Shown: in pieces, positions 43,375 to 51,503 of the stretch | Position numbering within the stretch: position 1 is the stretch's first letter | How the letters are laid out: each line of letters begins with the position of its first letter | DNA from: Bacillota bacterium | Lineage (GTDB): Bacteria > Bacillota > Clostridia > Tissierellales > Peptoniphilaceae | Direction: 5' to 3' | DNA: 64,000 nucleotides | Assembly (NCBI GenBank): GCA_023443025.1 | Contig: JAEZWM010000078.1 | Coordinates: 13,417 to 77,416 of the forward strand | Notes under the pieces: generated by a model | Told to the model about the DNA's origin: nothing | What the model saw: only the letters and a program-made list of their open reading frames with translations | Database searches by the model: none | Position numbers and translations under genes: made by a program

Positions 43375-45100
43375 CTTTAGTCACCTTCTTTTGTATTTCA
43401 TAAACCTCTTTATAGATATTTGAACTCTCAAGTAAATCTTCATGAATCCCTGAATCTACTATTCGGCCATCGTCCATTACCAAAATTATATCGGACTCTT
43501 GGAGTGTGTTAATTCTCTGAGAAATAGTTATAACAGTTGTATTTGCTAAATCCCTCTCCAGTCCTTCTCTAATCCTCTTTTCAGTAGCAGAATCTACAGC
43601 TGAAGTACTATCATCCATTATTAATATTTTAGGATAGGTCAAAAGAGCTCTTGCAATACACAGCCTTTGTTTTTGTCCACCGGATAAGTTTGATGCTTCT
43701 TGTTCAAGGATATATTCAAATTTTCCGGGAAGATTGTTTATAAATTCCATCGCTCCTGCGGTTTCACATGCCCATATTAATTCTTCTTCAGATGCGTTTT
43801 CATTTCCAAGCCTTAAGTTTTCTGCTATGGTTCCTGAAAACAGTGAGTTTTGCTGTAAAACCATAGAAATCCCAAGTCTTAGCTCACTTGGAAGATACTC
43901 TTTTATATCTATATTATCGATTTTAATAAATCCCTCATCTATATCGTAAAGCCTTGGTATCAACTGAACCAGTGTACTCTTACCCGAACCGGTACCACCA
44001 AGTATACCAACTTTAGTACCGGGTTCAATTACGAGATTTATATTCTTGATTACATACTCACCGCTCGATTTATGATATTTAAAATAAACATCTTTAAACT
44101 CGATCTTTCCTCGTGTAACTACGTTTTTAGGATTTGCTCTATCGATATTAATTTCATTCTCAGATTCTATAACTTCAAATACCCTTTGTAGTGAAGCAAT
44201 GGATCTTGAAATATTTACAATAACAAAAGACAGCATGATCATAAAAAACATAATTTGGTTTACATAGGTAATAAAAGTTGTAAGTCTACCAATGGTAAGA
44301 TCTCCGGTATAAACCATGTTCCCACCAAGCCAAATTATAGCAATAGTCGTAGCAAATGTAAGAACCTGAACATATGGCATTGCAAGTACCATGTACTTCA
44401 ACGCTTGCATTGAAGTGTTCCTCAGCTCCTCATTTTCTACCTCGAACTCCCGGATTTCATTCTCTTCTTTATTAAATGATTTAACTACTCTAATCCCGGA
44501 TAAATTTTCCTGAACTTTTGTATTTATATCATCCATTCGCTCCTGCATAATAGTAAAAAGCGGTCTAACCTTTGAAATCACAAAGATTATTCCAATTGCC
44601 AATACAGGTACGCTCACAAAAAACACCGTCGATAGCGGAACGCTGATATACATAGAAAGCCCAATTGCAATAATCAGCATTAAAGGTGCACGTATCAGCA
44701 TCCTCGTTGCCATCATAAAGGCAGTTTGAATTCTCGTAATATCAGTTGTCATCCTCGTTATAAGCGATCCGGTTTTGAAATTATCTATCTGTGCAAATGA
44801 TAGGTTTTGAATTTGCTTGAACTGATACTTTCTTAGTTCTGCTCCTAAGCCAATACCCGTCATAGCATTAAACCTTGCTGCAGTTCTCCCAAGAATCAGC
44901 GAAACAAAAGCAATCCCAATCATCAAAATTCCTTGTTTAAGTATATAATCAAAATCACTATTAGCTATACCTATATCCACAATATTTGCCATGAGTAGCG
45001 TGATAATCAATTGAAACGCAGTTTCAAATGCCGTGAATAATATGGATAAAAAATAGTACTTTTTATAATCTTTTAAATAAGAAAAAGCTTTTTTAAGCAT
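43367..45100 (-). CDS. ABC exporter half-transporter, degenerate-site subunit
   Basis: Type-I ABC exporter of 577 residues. The ATPase domain has Walker A GGTGSGKST and canonical signature LSGGQ, but the catalytic Glu is Asp (LIMDDSTSA) and the H-loop His is Gln (TISQRIN). With the following gene it forms an asymmetric dimer having one competent site. GGGGGAG precedes the ATG at 45100; its last 8 bases overlap the partner gene. Confidence 0.93.
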   Translation of the reverse strand: MLKKAFSYLKDYKKYYFLSILFTAFETAFQLIITLLMANIVDIGIANSDFDYILKQGILMIGIAFVSLILGRTAARFNAMTGIGLGAELRKYQFKQIQNLSFAQIDNFKTGSLITRMTTDITRIQTAFMMATRMLIRAPLMLIIAIGLSMYISVPLSTVFFVSVPVLAIGIIFVISKVRPLFTIMQERMDDINTKVQENLSGIRVVKSFNKEENEIREFEVENEELRNTSMQALKYMVLAMPYVQVLTFATTIAIIWLGGNMVYTGDLTIGRLTTFITYVNQIMFFMIMLSFVIVNISRSIASLQRVFEVIESENEINIDRANPKNVVTRGKIEFKDVYFKYHKSSGEYVIKNINLVIEPGTKVGILGGTGSGKSTLVQLIPRLYDIDEGFIKIDNIDIKEYLPSELRLGISMVLQQNSLFSGTIAENLRLGNENASEEELIWACETAGAMEFINNLPGKFEYILEQEASNLSGGQKQRLCIARALLTYPKILIMDDSTSAVDSATEKRIREGLERDLANTTVITISQRINTLQESDIILVMDDGRIVDSGIHEDLLESSNIYKEVYEIQKKVTKDV

Positions 45101-45125
45101 GATTACTCCCCCAACTATTATAAAA

Positions 45126-45148
45126 GACCTTGAGCTATGCTCAAGGTC
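45126..45148 (-). terminator. terminator after IDI-2, overlapping a possible promoter
   Basis: GACCTTGAGC-ATA-GCTCAAGGTC followed by TTTTATAAT on the minus strand. The tail TATAAT, 16 bases after TTGAGC in the stem, could serve as the promoter of the efflux operon. Confidence 0.75.
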
Positions 45149-45170
45149 AAACCTGATTATTATAGTAGTT

Positions 45171-46190
45171 TTAATCTACCATTATTAGTTCTTTAAGTCT
45201 GCCAACGGTTTTATATGGTACTTTTCTCAGTTCAAGCACATCTTTGCATCCGAGAAGAAGCATTATAATTCTAGTTTTATAAATCAAACCTGCTACATAA
45301 TCTCTAGCGTAATCGTAGCCTCCATGAACCAGGTAGTTTAATACTTCACCACTCACCCCAACCATGCTAGCACCCATAACTAGTGACTTTACAATATCCA
45401 TGCCGGATCTTACACCGCCACTTGAGATTATATTTAAATCACTTGGCAATGATTTATATTCATGAAGGAGTTTTGCCGTCGGATTTCCCCAAGAGTAAAG
45501 ATCTGAAAAGTCAATATCATTTCGTCTTAAGTCTTCTATCTCTATAAAGTTAGTTCCACCACAACCTGCTATATCTATATGTCTAACACCCGCATCATAA
45601 AGCCTTAACGCAGCACTGGCAGATATTCCAAATCCAACTTCCTTAACTATGATAGGAAAGTCAACTTCACTAACTATCGACTTTATATTTTCAAGTATAC
45701 CTCGGAAATCCCTGTCTCCATCCTCCATAACGAGTTCTTGACATGGGTTCAAGTGAAGCTGCATCGCATCCGCATTAATGGTATTTCTAGCAGCCACTAC
45801 ATCATCTATTGTTGAGGATGCATTTAAATTTCCAATTATAATGTTTTTACTCTTTAAAACATCGTTGATTACCGTAAATGACTCAGCAGTATTCTCATCA
45901 TCAATTAATATCTGCTGTGATCCAACTGCCATGGGCAGTCCAAACTCACTAGCAATTCTCGCTAAATCTCTGTTGATATCCAGCGAAATATCAGCACCGC
46001 CGGTCATAGAGTTTATGAGCAGCGGAAAATTTACTTTTTTATCTAGAAAAACTGTAGATGTATCAATCTCATCAAGCGATAGTCCAGGAAGCGAATTGTG
46101 CTCTAGTACTACATCGTCAAATAATGCATCACCTACATACTCGGTTTTTAAATAATTCTCAATATGTTCTGTCTTTCTCTTTTTTCTCAT
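45171..46190 (-). CDS. fni: isopentenyl-diphosphate delta-isomerase, type 2
   Basis: FMN- and NADPH-dependent enzyme interconverting IPP and DMAPP for isoprenoid synthesis; 339 residues from the ATG at 46190, 6 bases after AGGGGTG. Signatures are RKTEHIENYL, LINSMTGGA, VGSQQILI, QLHLNPCQELVMEDGDRDF (substrate and Mg2+ site), VKEVGFGIS and GVRSGMDIVKSL (FMN phosphate). It lies 12 bases after the LCP gene; no other isoprenoid genes are here. Confidence 0.93.
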   Translation of the reverse strand: MRKKRKTEHIENYLKTEYVGDALFDDVVLEHNSLPGLSLDEIDTSTVFLDKKVNFPLLINSMTGGADISLDINRDLARIASEFGLPMAVGSQQILIDDENTAESFTVINDVLKSKNIIIGNLNASSTIDDVVAARNTINADAMQLHLNPCQELVMEDGDRDFRGILENIKSIVSEVDFPIIVKEVGFGISASAALRLYDAGVRHIDIAGCGGTNFIEIEDLRRNDIDFSDLYSWGNPTAKLLHEYKSLPSDLNIISSGGVRSGMDIVKSLVMGASMVGVSGEVLNYLVHGGYDYARDYVAGLIYKTRIIMLLLGCKDVLELRKVPYKTVGRLKELIMVD

Positions 46191-46201
46191 ATTAATCACC
46201 C

Positions 46202-47116
46202 CTAATTTTCAAGTATGTATTCCGATAACAATTGATTGACCAGCTCTACAGTTCCCTCCTCGTCATAGAAATAATAGGAAATTCCATCAAGATAATCCGC
46301 GTCACCCGGAATTACAAATTTTTGTATATTTTCAGTGTCTATCTTCGATGCAGTAGGAAGCATTGAAAGCATTAGTGAATTAGGAATATTCGTATCCACT
46401 CTTTTTGCATAGGTCGCAAAGAAATCACCAATCTTTGGTAAATTCTCCACAGAAATCATCTGCTTTATTATCTGCTGCATAAGTTGTTGTTGCGCTCTAA
46501 CCCTTCCTAGGTCACCGTCTTCATAGCCTTCACGAAATCTCGCAAAGTAAAGAGCTTCCTTACCATTCAGCTTTTGATATCCGGGCTCTAAAAAGATTTC
46601 AGTATCGTATTCATAAATCTGTACGGGAACATCAACTTCTACTCCACCCATTGCATCAACAATTTCCTCAACCGCTCGGAAGTCAAGCTTCACAAAGTAG
46701 TCAAGGTCTATATTAAGCCAGTCACGAATAGTTCTAAGCGTTAGTGCCATACCGCCGTAGGCATGAGCATGATTTATCTTATCCATTGAATTTCCAACCA
46801 TAACTCTAGTATCTCTAGGGATGGAAATAAGGTCGACCTCACCTGTATCTATATCGATCTTTACGATCATCAAGGTGTCCGTTCTAACCCTGTTTTGCTC
46901 TTCGCCAGCTTCATTATAGTCTACACCGGTTAATAGGAACAACAACTCATGTTCCACTACCTGTTCTATTACATTATCCTCACCAAGGTCAACACCTTTA
47001 ATCACTTCTTTAGGGCTGCCGGCTTCCAGTACATCCAAATACTTTGAAAAGAAAATATAAGCACCGGAAAAAATTATTACAGCAACCAGAAAAGTAATGA
47101 GAAACTTCTTCTTCAT
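46202..47116 (-). CDS. LytR-CpsA-Psr (LCP) family cell-wall polymer ligase
   Basis: Membrane-anchored phosphotransferase of 304 residues attaching teichoic-acid-like or capsular polymers to peptidoglycan. An N-terminal helix (about 5-25) precedes the LCP domain (about 60-250), with RTDTLMIVKID, ISIPRDTRV, NHAHAYGG and YFARFREGYEDGDLGRVRAQQQ containing the catalytic Arg/Asp set. GGAGGAT precedes the ATG. It has an extended -10 promoter (TGTTATAAT) and leads into fni. Confidence 0.93.
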   Translation of the reverse strand: MKKKFLITFLVAVIIFSGAYIFFSKYLDVLEAGSPKEVIKGVDLGEDNVIEQVVEHELLFLLTGVDYNEAGEEQNRVRTDTLMIVKIDIDTGEVDLISIPRDTRVMVGNSMDKINHAHAYGGMALTLRTIRDWLNIDLDYFVKLDFRAVEEIVDAMGGVEVDVPVQIYEYDTEIFLEPGYQKLNGKEALYFARFREGYEDGDLGRVRAQQQLMQQIIKQMISVENLPKIGDFFATYAKRVDTNIPNSLMLSMLPTASKIDTENIQKFVIPGDADYLDGISYYFYDEEGTVELVNQLLSEYILEN

Positions 47117-47152
47117 TACCGATCCTCCTTCAGTCTTTTAGACTCAATTAAC

Positions 47153-47161
47153 ATTATAACA
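47153..47161 (-). promoter_or_regulatory. extended -10 promoter of the LCP gene
   Basis: Minus strand TGTTATAAT (TATAAT at 47158-47153); the -35 is weak (TTTATG). It lies 37 bases before the ATG. Confidence 0.55.
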
Positions 47162-47280
47162 CAAAGGCATTATATCATAAAGATTTTATATAAAAGATTA
47201 CAAGTTTGTTGTTAAATAGGAGGAATTTTAAATTTATCACAATAAATATAATATCCGGAGTGTATCATCTTCAGAATTAT

Positions 47281-47326
47281 GAAAGTAGCTAAAACCATTG
47301 ATTCCCTAATGATATCAGCTACTTTC
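47281..47326. other. long intergenic hairpin
   Basis: GAAAGTAGCT...AGCTACTTTC 10-bp arms with partial pairing inside; no T-tract on the minus strand. It may be a remnant or a weak terminator between the NTPase and LCP genes. Confidence 0.5.
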
Positions 47327-47369
47327 TTAATAAATATTGTGGTATAAACGAGTTCTCACCAAAATTATT

Positions 47370-47387
47370 TATCTCTAAATAGAGATA
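47370..47387 (-). terminator. terminator-like hairpin after the NTPase gene
   Basis: TATCTCT-ATTT-AGAGATA on the minus strand immediately after the stop, followed by AAATAATTTT; weak stem. Confidence 0.5.
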
Positions 47388-48014
47388 TTAATCAAATCCA
47401 CCTGTTATTCTCTTATGAATTAAGTCATCATAAGGTATGTCATCATAATAATCATCCAAATCTATAACTAAATAATCCGATCTGTTTTCCAATATGGAAT
47501 GAAGAGCAGAAGCACTCTTTTTCATAACTGCAAAAACTTTTTTCGAATCAAATATCTTCTCAAGCAAGTTCATGTAGGACATAGAACTTCCATCGATTGG
47601 TCCAACCTCATCTATTAGAAAATATTCATGGCCATTTTCCAAATGTTTTTTAAGAATTTCGCATCCCGTAGTGTTAAAGAAATCATCGACCACTTCCATT
47701 CTTTCCCCACCAAAACGAGCAACTCTGTGTATCTTATCGGAGCCCATTTCACTGAGAACAATATCCCTGGATAAATCCTCCTTTATATCCAACCGGCTTC
47801 TAATTCCACTTATAGAATCAAAGTCGGCAGTGATGGCATTTAAGAGAGTAGTCTTACCTATCCCTATACTTCCGGTCAGTATTAAATGAATACATTTAGA
47901 TGATTTAAACTCTTTCATTACTCTTTTTTTAAGCTCTTTAATTTCTATTCTTTCCACTTTGACACCATCCAATAAAATCTGCATGATAGTAAGTCTACCA
48001 TGCAGATTAAGCAT
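47388..48014 (-). CDS. THEP1-like P-loop nucleoside-triphosphatase
   Basis: P-loop NTPase of 208 residues. Walker A is TGSIGIGKTTLLNA (about 46-59) and Walker B FLIDEVGPIDG (about 132-142), as in THEP1/nucleoside-triphosphatase family proteins. It is coupled to the binding-protein gene (TAATG); an internal ATG at 47984 has a poorer SD. It ends the importer operon, so a role with the imported metal or cofactor is likely. Nucleotide preference is unknown. Confidence 0.75.
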   Translation of the reverse strand: MLNLHGRLTIMQILLDGVKVERIEIKELKKRVMKEFKSSKCIHLILTGSIGIGKTTLLNAITADFDSISGIRSRLDIKEDLSRDIVLSEMGSDKIHRVARFGGERMEVVDDFFNTTGCEILKKHLENGHEYFLIDEVGPIDGSSMSYMNLLEKIFDSKKVFAVMKKSASALHSILENRSDYLVIDLDDYYDDIPYDDLIHKRITGGFD

Positions 48015-49201
48015 TATTTAAGTGTTGACTTAGAAAGTAAATCCGTTACTTCTTCGTCAGTTAATTCATAGTTGTAGAATAGACTATAAAACTTTTTGGT
48101 CTCTTCCTTCATATCGTAGTCAAATACTTCAGGATATAGCAGATTGCCCATCCACCTGACTCCAAGTATTCTGTTTACTGCCGGAGGTCTTCCCATCCAG
48201 TTGTATGGTCCCATTGGAACTTCGTAGATTTTGTCTTCGGAGACCGCTCTTAAATCTGTCCATAACGGATCCTCTGATACAGTTTCATAAGCTGAGTTTG
48301 GTCCAAATACGATCACATCAGGATCCCATCCGAGTAGCTGTTCCATACTGATTTCGTTCATGCCTGCTCCACTTGTCTCAGGCAAGTCAGCAACATTTAT
48401 TGCACCTACAAGGTTTAAAACTTCAGCATGTATGGATTGAGGAGGATTTGTTTGTAGACCTGTGTCTCCTTCTCCATAGTATACTTTTACTTTTTGATCA
48501 TCTGTTAATTCAGCTGATTTTTCTTTAGCCATCTTTAGTGTTTCACCGACATACTCACCCAGTTTAGCTGCTTTTTCTTCTTCATGAAGCACTTCACCAA
48601 GTTTTTCGTAAGCATCTACCATCGTATCCAGTTCAGCTTCGATAAAGATTACCGGAACTCCTACTTGCTCTTGTAATGCATCAAGTTCTTCTGCCATCTT
48701 GTCGCCCTTTATTTGTCCTAGATCAATTACGACTTGCGGGTTTGCTGCTAGCAGTGACTCAACATTTAAATCTGCCTTAGCTCCATAAAATGCACCGAAC
48801 TCAGGAAGATTTAGATATTTTTCAGGTATAAATTTTGCTGCATCAGGATTTGGTAGTCTTCCCCATCCAATAAGTAAATCCGGATTGATGGAGTACATAA
48901 TCATCTGCGCTAGATGTCCGGATGGTGCAACTCTTTCAAGTTTTGCCGGGATTTCAACTTCTCTGCCTAAGGAGTCGACAAATTTTCTCATCTCTCCTTC
49001 TGTGGCTTCAGGTTCTTTTTCCTCTTCTTTTTCTTCCTTCGGTTCTTCCGGTTTTTCTTCTTCTTTTTCTACTTTTTCTTCAGTTTCAACTTTTTCTTCA
49101 ACTACTTTTTCTTCTTTCGGTGGAGCTTCTACTGCCGGCTTACAAGCAGCTAATACCAGCATAAATGCTAATAACAAACTCCAAATTCTCTTACGATTCA
49201 T
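48014..49201 (-). CDS. ABC substrate-binding lipoprotein (BtuF/FepB/MolA class)
   Basis: Lipid-anchored binding protein of 395 residues. The lipobox is VLAAC (Cys at about 20), followed by a long linker (about 28-68) of almost only Glu, Lys, Val and Pro. The fold then starts RKFVDSLGREVEIPAKLERV, the type-III (helical-backbone) binding class. The C-terminal YNWMGRPPAVNRILGVRWMG resembles the group including the molybdate/tungstate protein MolA; iron-siderophore and cobalamin members are also close. Given the Mo/W-type formate dehydrogenase, oxyanion import is an attractive but unproven reading. Confidence 0.85.
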   Translation of the reverse strand: MNRKRIWSLLLAFMLVLAACKPAVEAPPKEEKVVEEKVETEEKVEKEEEKPEEPKEEKEEEKEPEATEGEMRKFVDSLGREVEIPAKLERVAPSGHLAQMIMYSINPDLLIGWGRLPNPDAAKFIPEKYLNLPEFGAFYGAKADLNVESLLAANPQVVIDLGQIKGDKMAEELDALQEQVGVPVIFIEAELDTMVDAYEKLGEVLHEEEKAAKLGEYVGETLKMAKEKSAELTDDQKVKVYYGEGDTGLQTNPPQSIHAEVLNLVGAINVADLPETSGAGMNEISMEQLLGWDPDVIVFGPNSAYETVSEDPLWTDLRAVSEDKIYEVPMGPYNWMGRPPAVNRILGVRWMGNLLYPEVFDYDMKEETKKFYSLFYNYELTDEEVTDLLSKSTLK

Positions 49202-49203
49202 GT

Positions 49204-49986
49204 CTACCTCCTGGTTTTTGGCATTGGTACCGAAGCGGGTTCACCATCGTTATCCACTTCGATAAGGTTAATGCCTATGTTGTAAATCGACTCCAGTACG
49301 GATCTTTTTAGGGCTACATCGGTCTTTCCATAAGCAAGCAGCTTTTTTTCATATAGTACGATTGACTCGTCAGAATAAAGAAAGGCGTGCTGTGGATTGT
49401 GTAGGGATACTATTATAGTGTAGCCTTCTCTAGAAAGATTACGTACCTTTTCCATTACATGTAACTGATTTCCAAAGTCTAAATTTGCAGTCGGTTCGTC
49501 CATTATAAGTATTTTTGCATTTTGTACAAGTGCTCTTGCAATCAGTGTAAGTTGGCGTTCTCCACCACTTATTTGGGCATATCCTCTTGAAGATAAATGC
49601 TCTATACCTAGCTCAGCAAGAGCTCTTTCTGCACTTTCTATATGCTCTTTTGATGGAGTTGAAAACATATTGATTTCCGACACCATCCCCATAATTACAG
49701 TGTTTAGAACGCTGTAATTATATGTCGGGAAGTGAGACTGCGGAATATATGCCATATTCCTAGCTAGCTGTTTACGACTCATGCTACTTATAGGTACTCC
49801 ATGGGTTTCAATGTTTCCACTATTCGGCTTAAGCAGTCCGAGCATTAATTTGAAAAGCGTACTCTTACCCACGCCATTTGGCCCGACGACAGCAATCACT
49901 CCGGGTTTCTCTACCGAAAAGCTTATACCATCAAGAACTAAATTATCGTCATATCCAAAACTCAAATTCTTTATATCGAGTATCAT
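49204..49986 (-). CDS. FecE/BtuD-type ABC ATP-binding protein
   Basis: ATPase of 260 residues for the importer. Walker A is GPNGVGKST, Q-loop YIPQSHF, signature ISGGERQL (variant of LSGGQ), Walker B LIMDEPTANLD and H-loop VSLHNPQHA. ATG at 49986 overlaps the permease stop (ATGA). It lies 2 bases upstream of the binding-protein gene. The class covers iron-siderophore, haem, cobalamin and molybdate importers. Confidence 0.92.
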   Translation of the reverse strand: MILDIKNLSFGYDDNLVLDGISFSVEKPGVIAVVGPNGVGKSTLFKLMLGLLKPNSGNIETHGVPISSMSRKQLARNMAYIPQSHFPTYNYSVLNTVIMGMVSEINMFSTPSKEHIESAERALAELGIEHLSSRGYAQISGGERQLTLIARALVQNAKILIMDEPTANLDFGNQLHVMEKVRNLSREGYTIIVSLHNPQHAFLYSDESIVLYEKKLLAYGKTDVALKRSVLESIYNIGINLIEVDNDGEPASVPMPKTRR

Positions 49987-50999
49987 CTCACCGTCTCCTC
50001 TCTAAGTAGGAGAAGTATAAATACAGGAGCTCCTACAATTGAAGTCAGAATTCCTAGCGGAACTTCCGATGTAGTAAGTATTCTCGCTATATTGTCAACG
50101 ATGAGTAGATATGTTGAACCCAGTATTATCGATGATGGTAGCAGTACCTTGTAGTCGTAGCCAACTATGAGCCTCGCAAAGTGAGGAATAACCAGCCCGA
50201 TCCATCCTATCATTCCACTTACCGATACGCTGGCAGCAGTGACAAGTGTAGCACAACCTATGCTTACAAGTCTTAAAGTTCCTGTATCCACACCCATGGT
50301 CTTAGCTTCTTCTTCACCCATGGTCAGGATGTTAATCCTCCATCTAAGCAGGATTAACGGAATCAGACCTAGTAGTATGGGAATTGCTACAAGATATACA
50401 TCCCTCTGTCTTATAGAAGCCAAACTCCCCATAAGCCAGTAGGTGATAGCAGGAAGGTCGTTAAGTGGGTCCGCGACCAGCTTTATATAGGATATGAGAG
50501 ATGAAAATATCGATCCTATCATTATCCCTGATAAAACCAAACTCAGTGTCCTATTTAGCTTACTTCTGGTGCTAATTCCATAAGCTAGAAACACAGCTAT
50601 AACTCCGAATATAAAAGATAGCAGAGTAATTCTAAAGTATCCTGCTGCTAGTAGTATTCCAAGTGCTGCACCAAAGCCTGCACCTGAGGAAGCACCAAGT
50701 ACTTCAGGAGATACCATTGGATTTCTAAAGAGTCCCTGATAGACTGCTCCAGCTGAAGATAGTGCGGCTCCAATTAGTACGGCAGCTACAATCCTTGGAA
50801 GTCTAACCTGCAAGACAACGGTTTCCATCTCCTTGGCCCATGTCTTTTCCATGCTTATAAATGGAGAAGCAAGTATCTTTGGTACCTGATTCAAAGGTAC
50901 AGGATATCTTCCAACTGCAAATGACACGATAAATACGGTTATAAAAAATGCGATCATTATTATAAACTTTAGTTTAATCCCACGATCTGTATACCTCAT
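49983..50999 (-). CDS. FecCD-family ABC transporter permease
   Basis: Permease of 338 residues with about ten helices. Family motifs are VRLPRIVAAVLIGAALSSAGAVYQGLFRNPMVSPEVLG near 65-102 (read in parts), GEEEAKTMGVDTG (ATPase contact) and GWIGLVIPHFARLIVG. GGAGGTGAG precedes the ATG at 50999. It is first in the operon permease-ATPase-binding protein-NTPase. Confidence 0.93.
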   Translation of the reverse strand: MRYTDRGIKLKFIIMIAFFITVFIVSFAVGRYPVPLNQVPKILASPFISMEKTWAKEMETVVLQVRLPRIVAAVLIGAALSSAGAVYQGLFRNPMVSPEVLGASSGAGFGAALGILLAAGYFRITLLSFIFGVIAVFLAYGISTRSKLNRTLSLVLSGIMIGSIFSSLISYIKLVADPLNDLPAITYWLMGSLASIRQRDVYLVAIPILLGLIPLILLRWRINILTMGEEEAKTMGVDTGTLRLVSIGCATLVTAASVSVSGMIGWIGLVIPHFARLIVGYDYKVLLPSSIILGSTYLLIVDNIARILTTSEVPLGILTSIVGAPVFILLLLREETVR

Positions 51000-51032
51000 T
51001 TCTCACCTCCGCATTATCCTTTCATTAGAATA

Positions 51033-51061
51033 ATAGTATCACAAATTCTTAAACTATACAA
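51033..51061 (-). promoter_or_regulatory. promoter of the FecCD-type importer operon
   Basis: Minus strand TTGTAT (51061-51056), 17 bases, TACTAT (51038-51033), about 30 bases before the ATG. Confidence 0.65.
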
Positions 51062-51087
51062 TATGATTTTAAATAGTGTCAAACTAA

Positions 51088-51113
51088 AAAACACATCCTA
51101 TAGAATGTGTTTT
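51088..51113 (-). terminator. terminator after the small membrane protein
   Basis: AAAACACAT-8-base loop-ATGTGTTTT, T-rich on the minus-strand exit. Confidence 0.7.
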
Positions 51114-51115
51114 AG

Positions 51116-51391
51116 CTACGATGCTTTTAGAAGTAAATCCCCGCCAATTAGTATTATCATCGGCAGTATAAAGATTAGAAGGATATTTAAAACGGTAAAT
51201 AAAATATTCCTACCCTCCGTGGCAAAATAAACTCCAAATAAGCCAAGTAACGGAGATAGAAACATAGCAGTTAATCCAAGGGGCTTTATTCTTACAAATC
51301 TATACATTATATCTTCAGGTAAGTAGTAGGAAATAAACAGGAGTATTACTCCACATATAAAAATATTCCTAGCAATACTAACATCTCTCAC
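51116..51391 (-). CDS. small three-helix membrane protein
   Basis: Hypothetical protein of 91 residues with helices near 8-25, 40-57 and 65-85. The GTG start at 51391 is preferred because GAGGTGAG stands 4 bases upstream; an ATG 57 bases earlier has no SD and overlaps a likely promoter (TTTACA, 16 bases, TATAAA). No family recognised. It stands alone between two terminators. Confidence 0.65.
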   Translation of the reverse strand: MRDVSIARNIFICGVILLFISYYLPEDIMYRFVRIKPLGLTAMFLSPLLGLFGVYFATEGRNILFTVLNILLIFILPMIILIGGDLLLKAS

Positions 51392-51469
51392 GGTTCTCAC
51401 CTCAATCCTAGGTTTTTTATAAATAATATCAAACAACTGTAAAAACAATGTTAATGGACCGTAAATTAA

Positions 51470-51501
51470 AAAAGGAATCCTAACTTCATAGGATTCCTTT
51501 T
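51470..51501 (-). terminator. terminator after the giant activase gene
   Basis: AAAAGGAATCCTA-ACTTCA-TAGGATTCCTTTT directly after the stop at 51504; T-tract on the minus-strand side. Confidence 0.85.
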
Positions 51502-51503
51502 GA

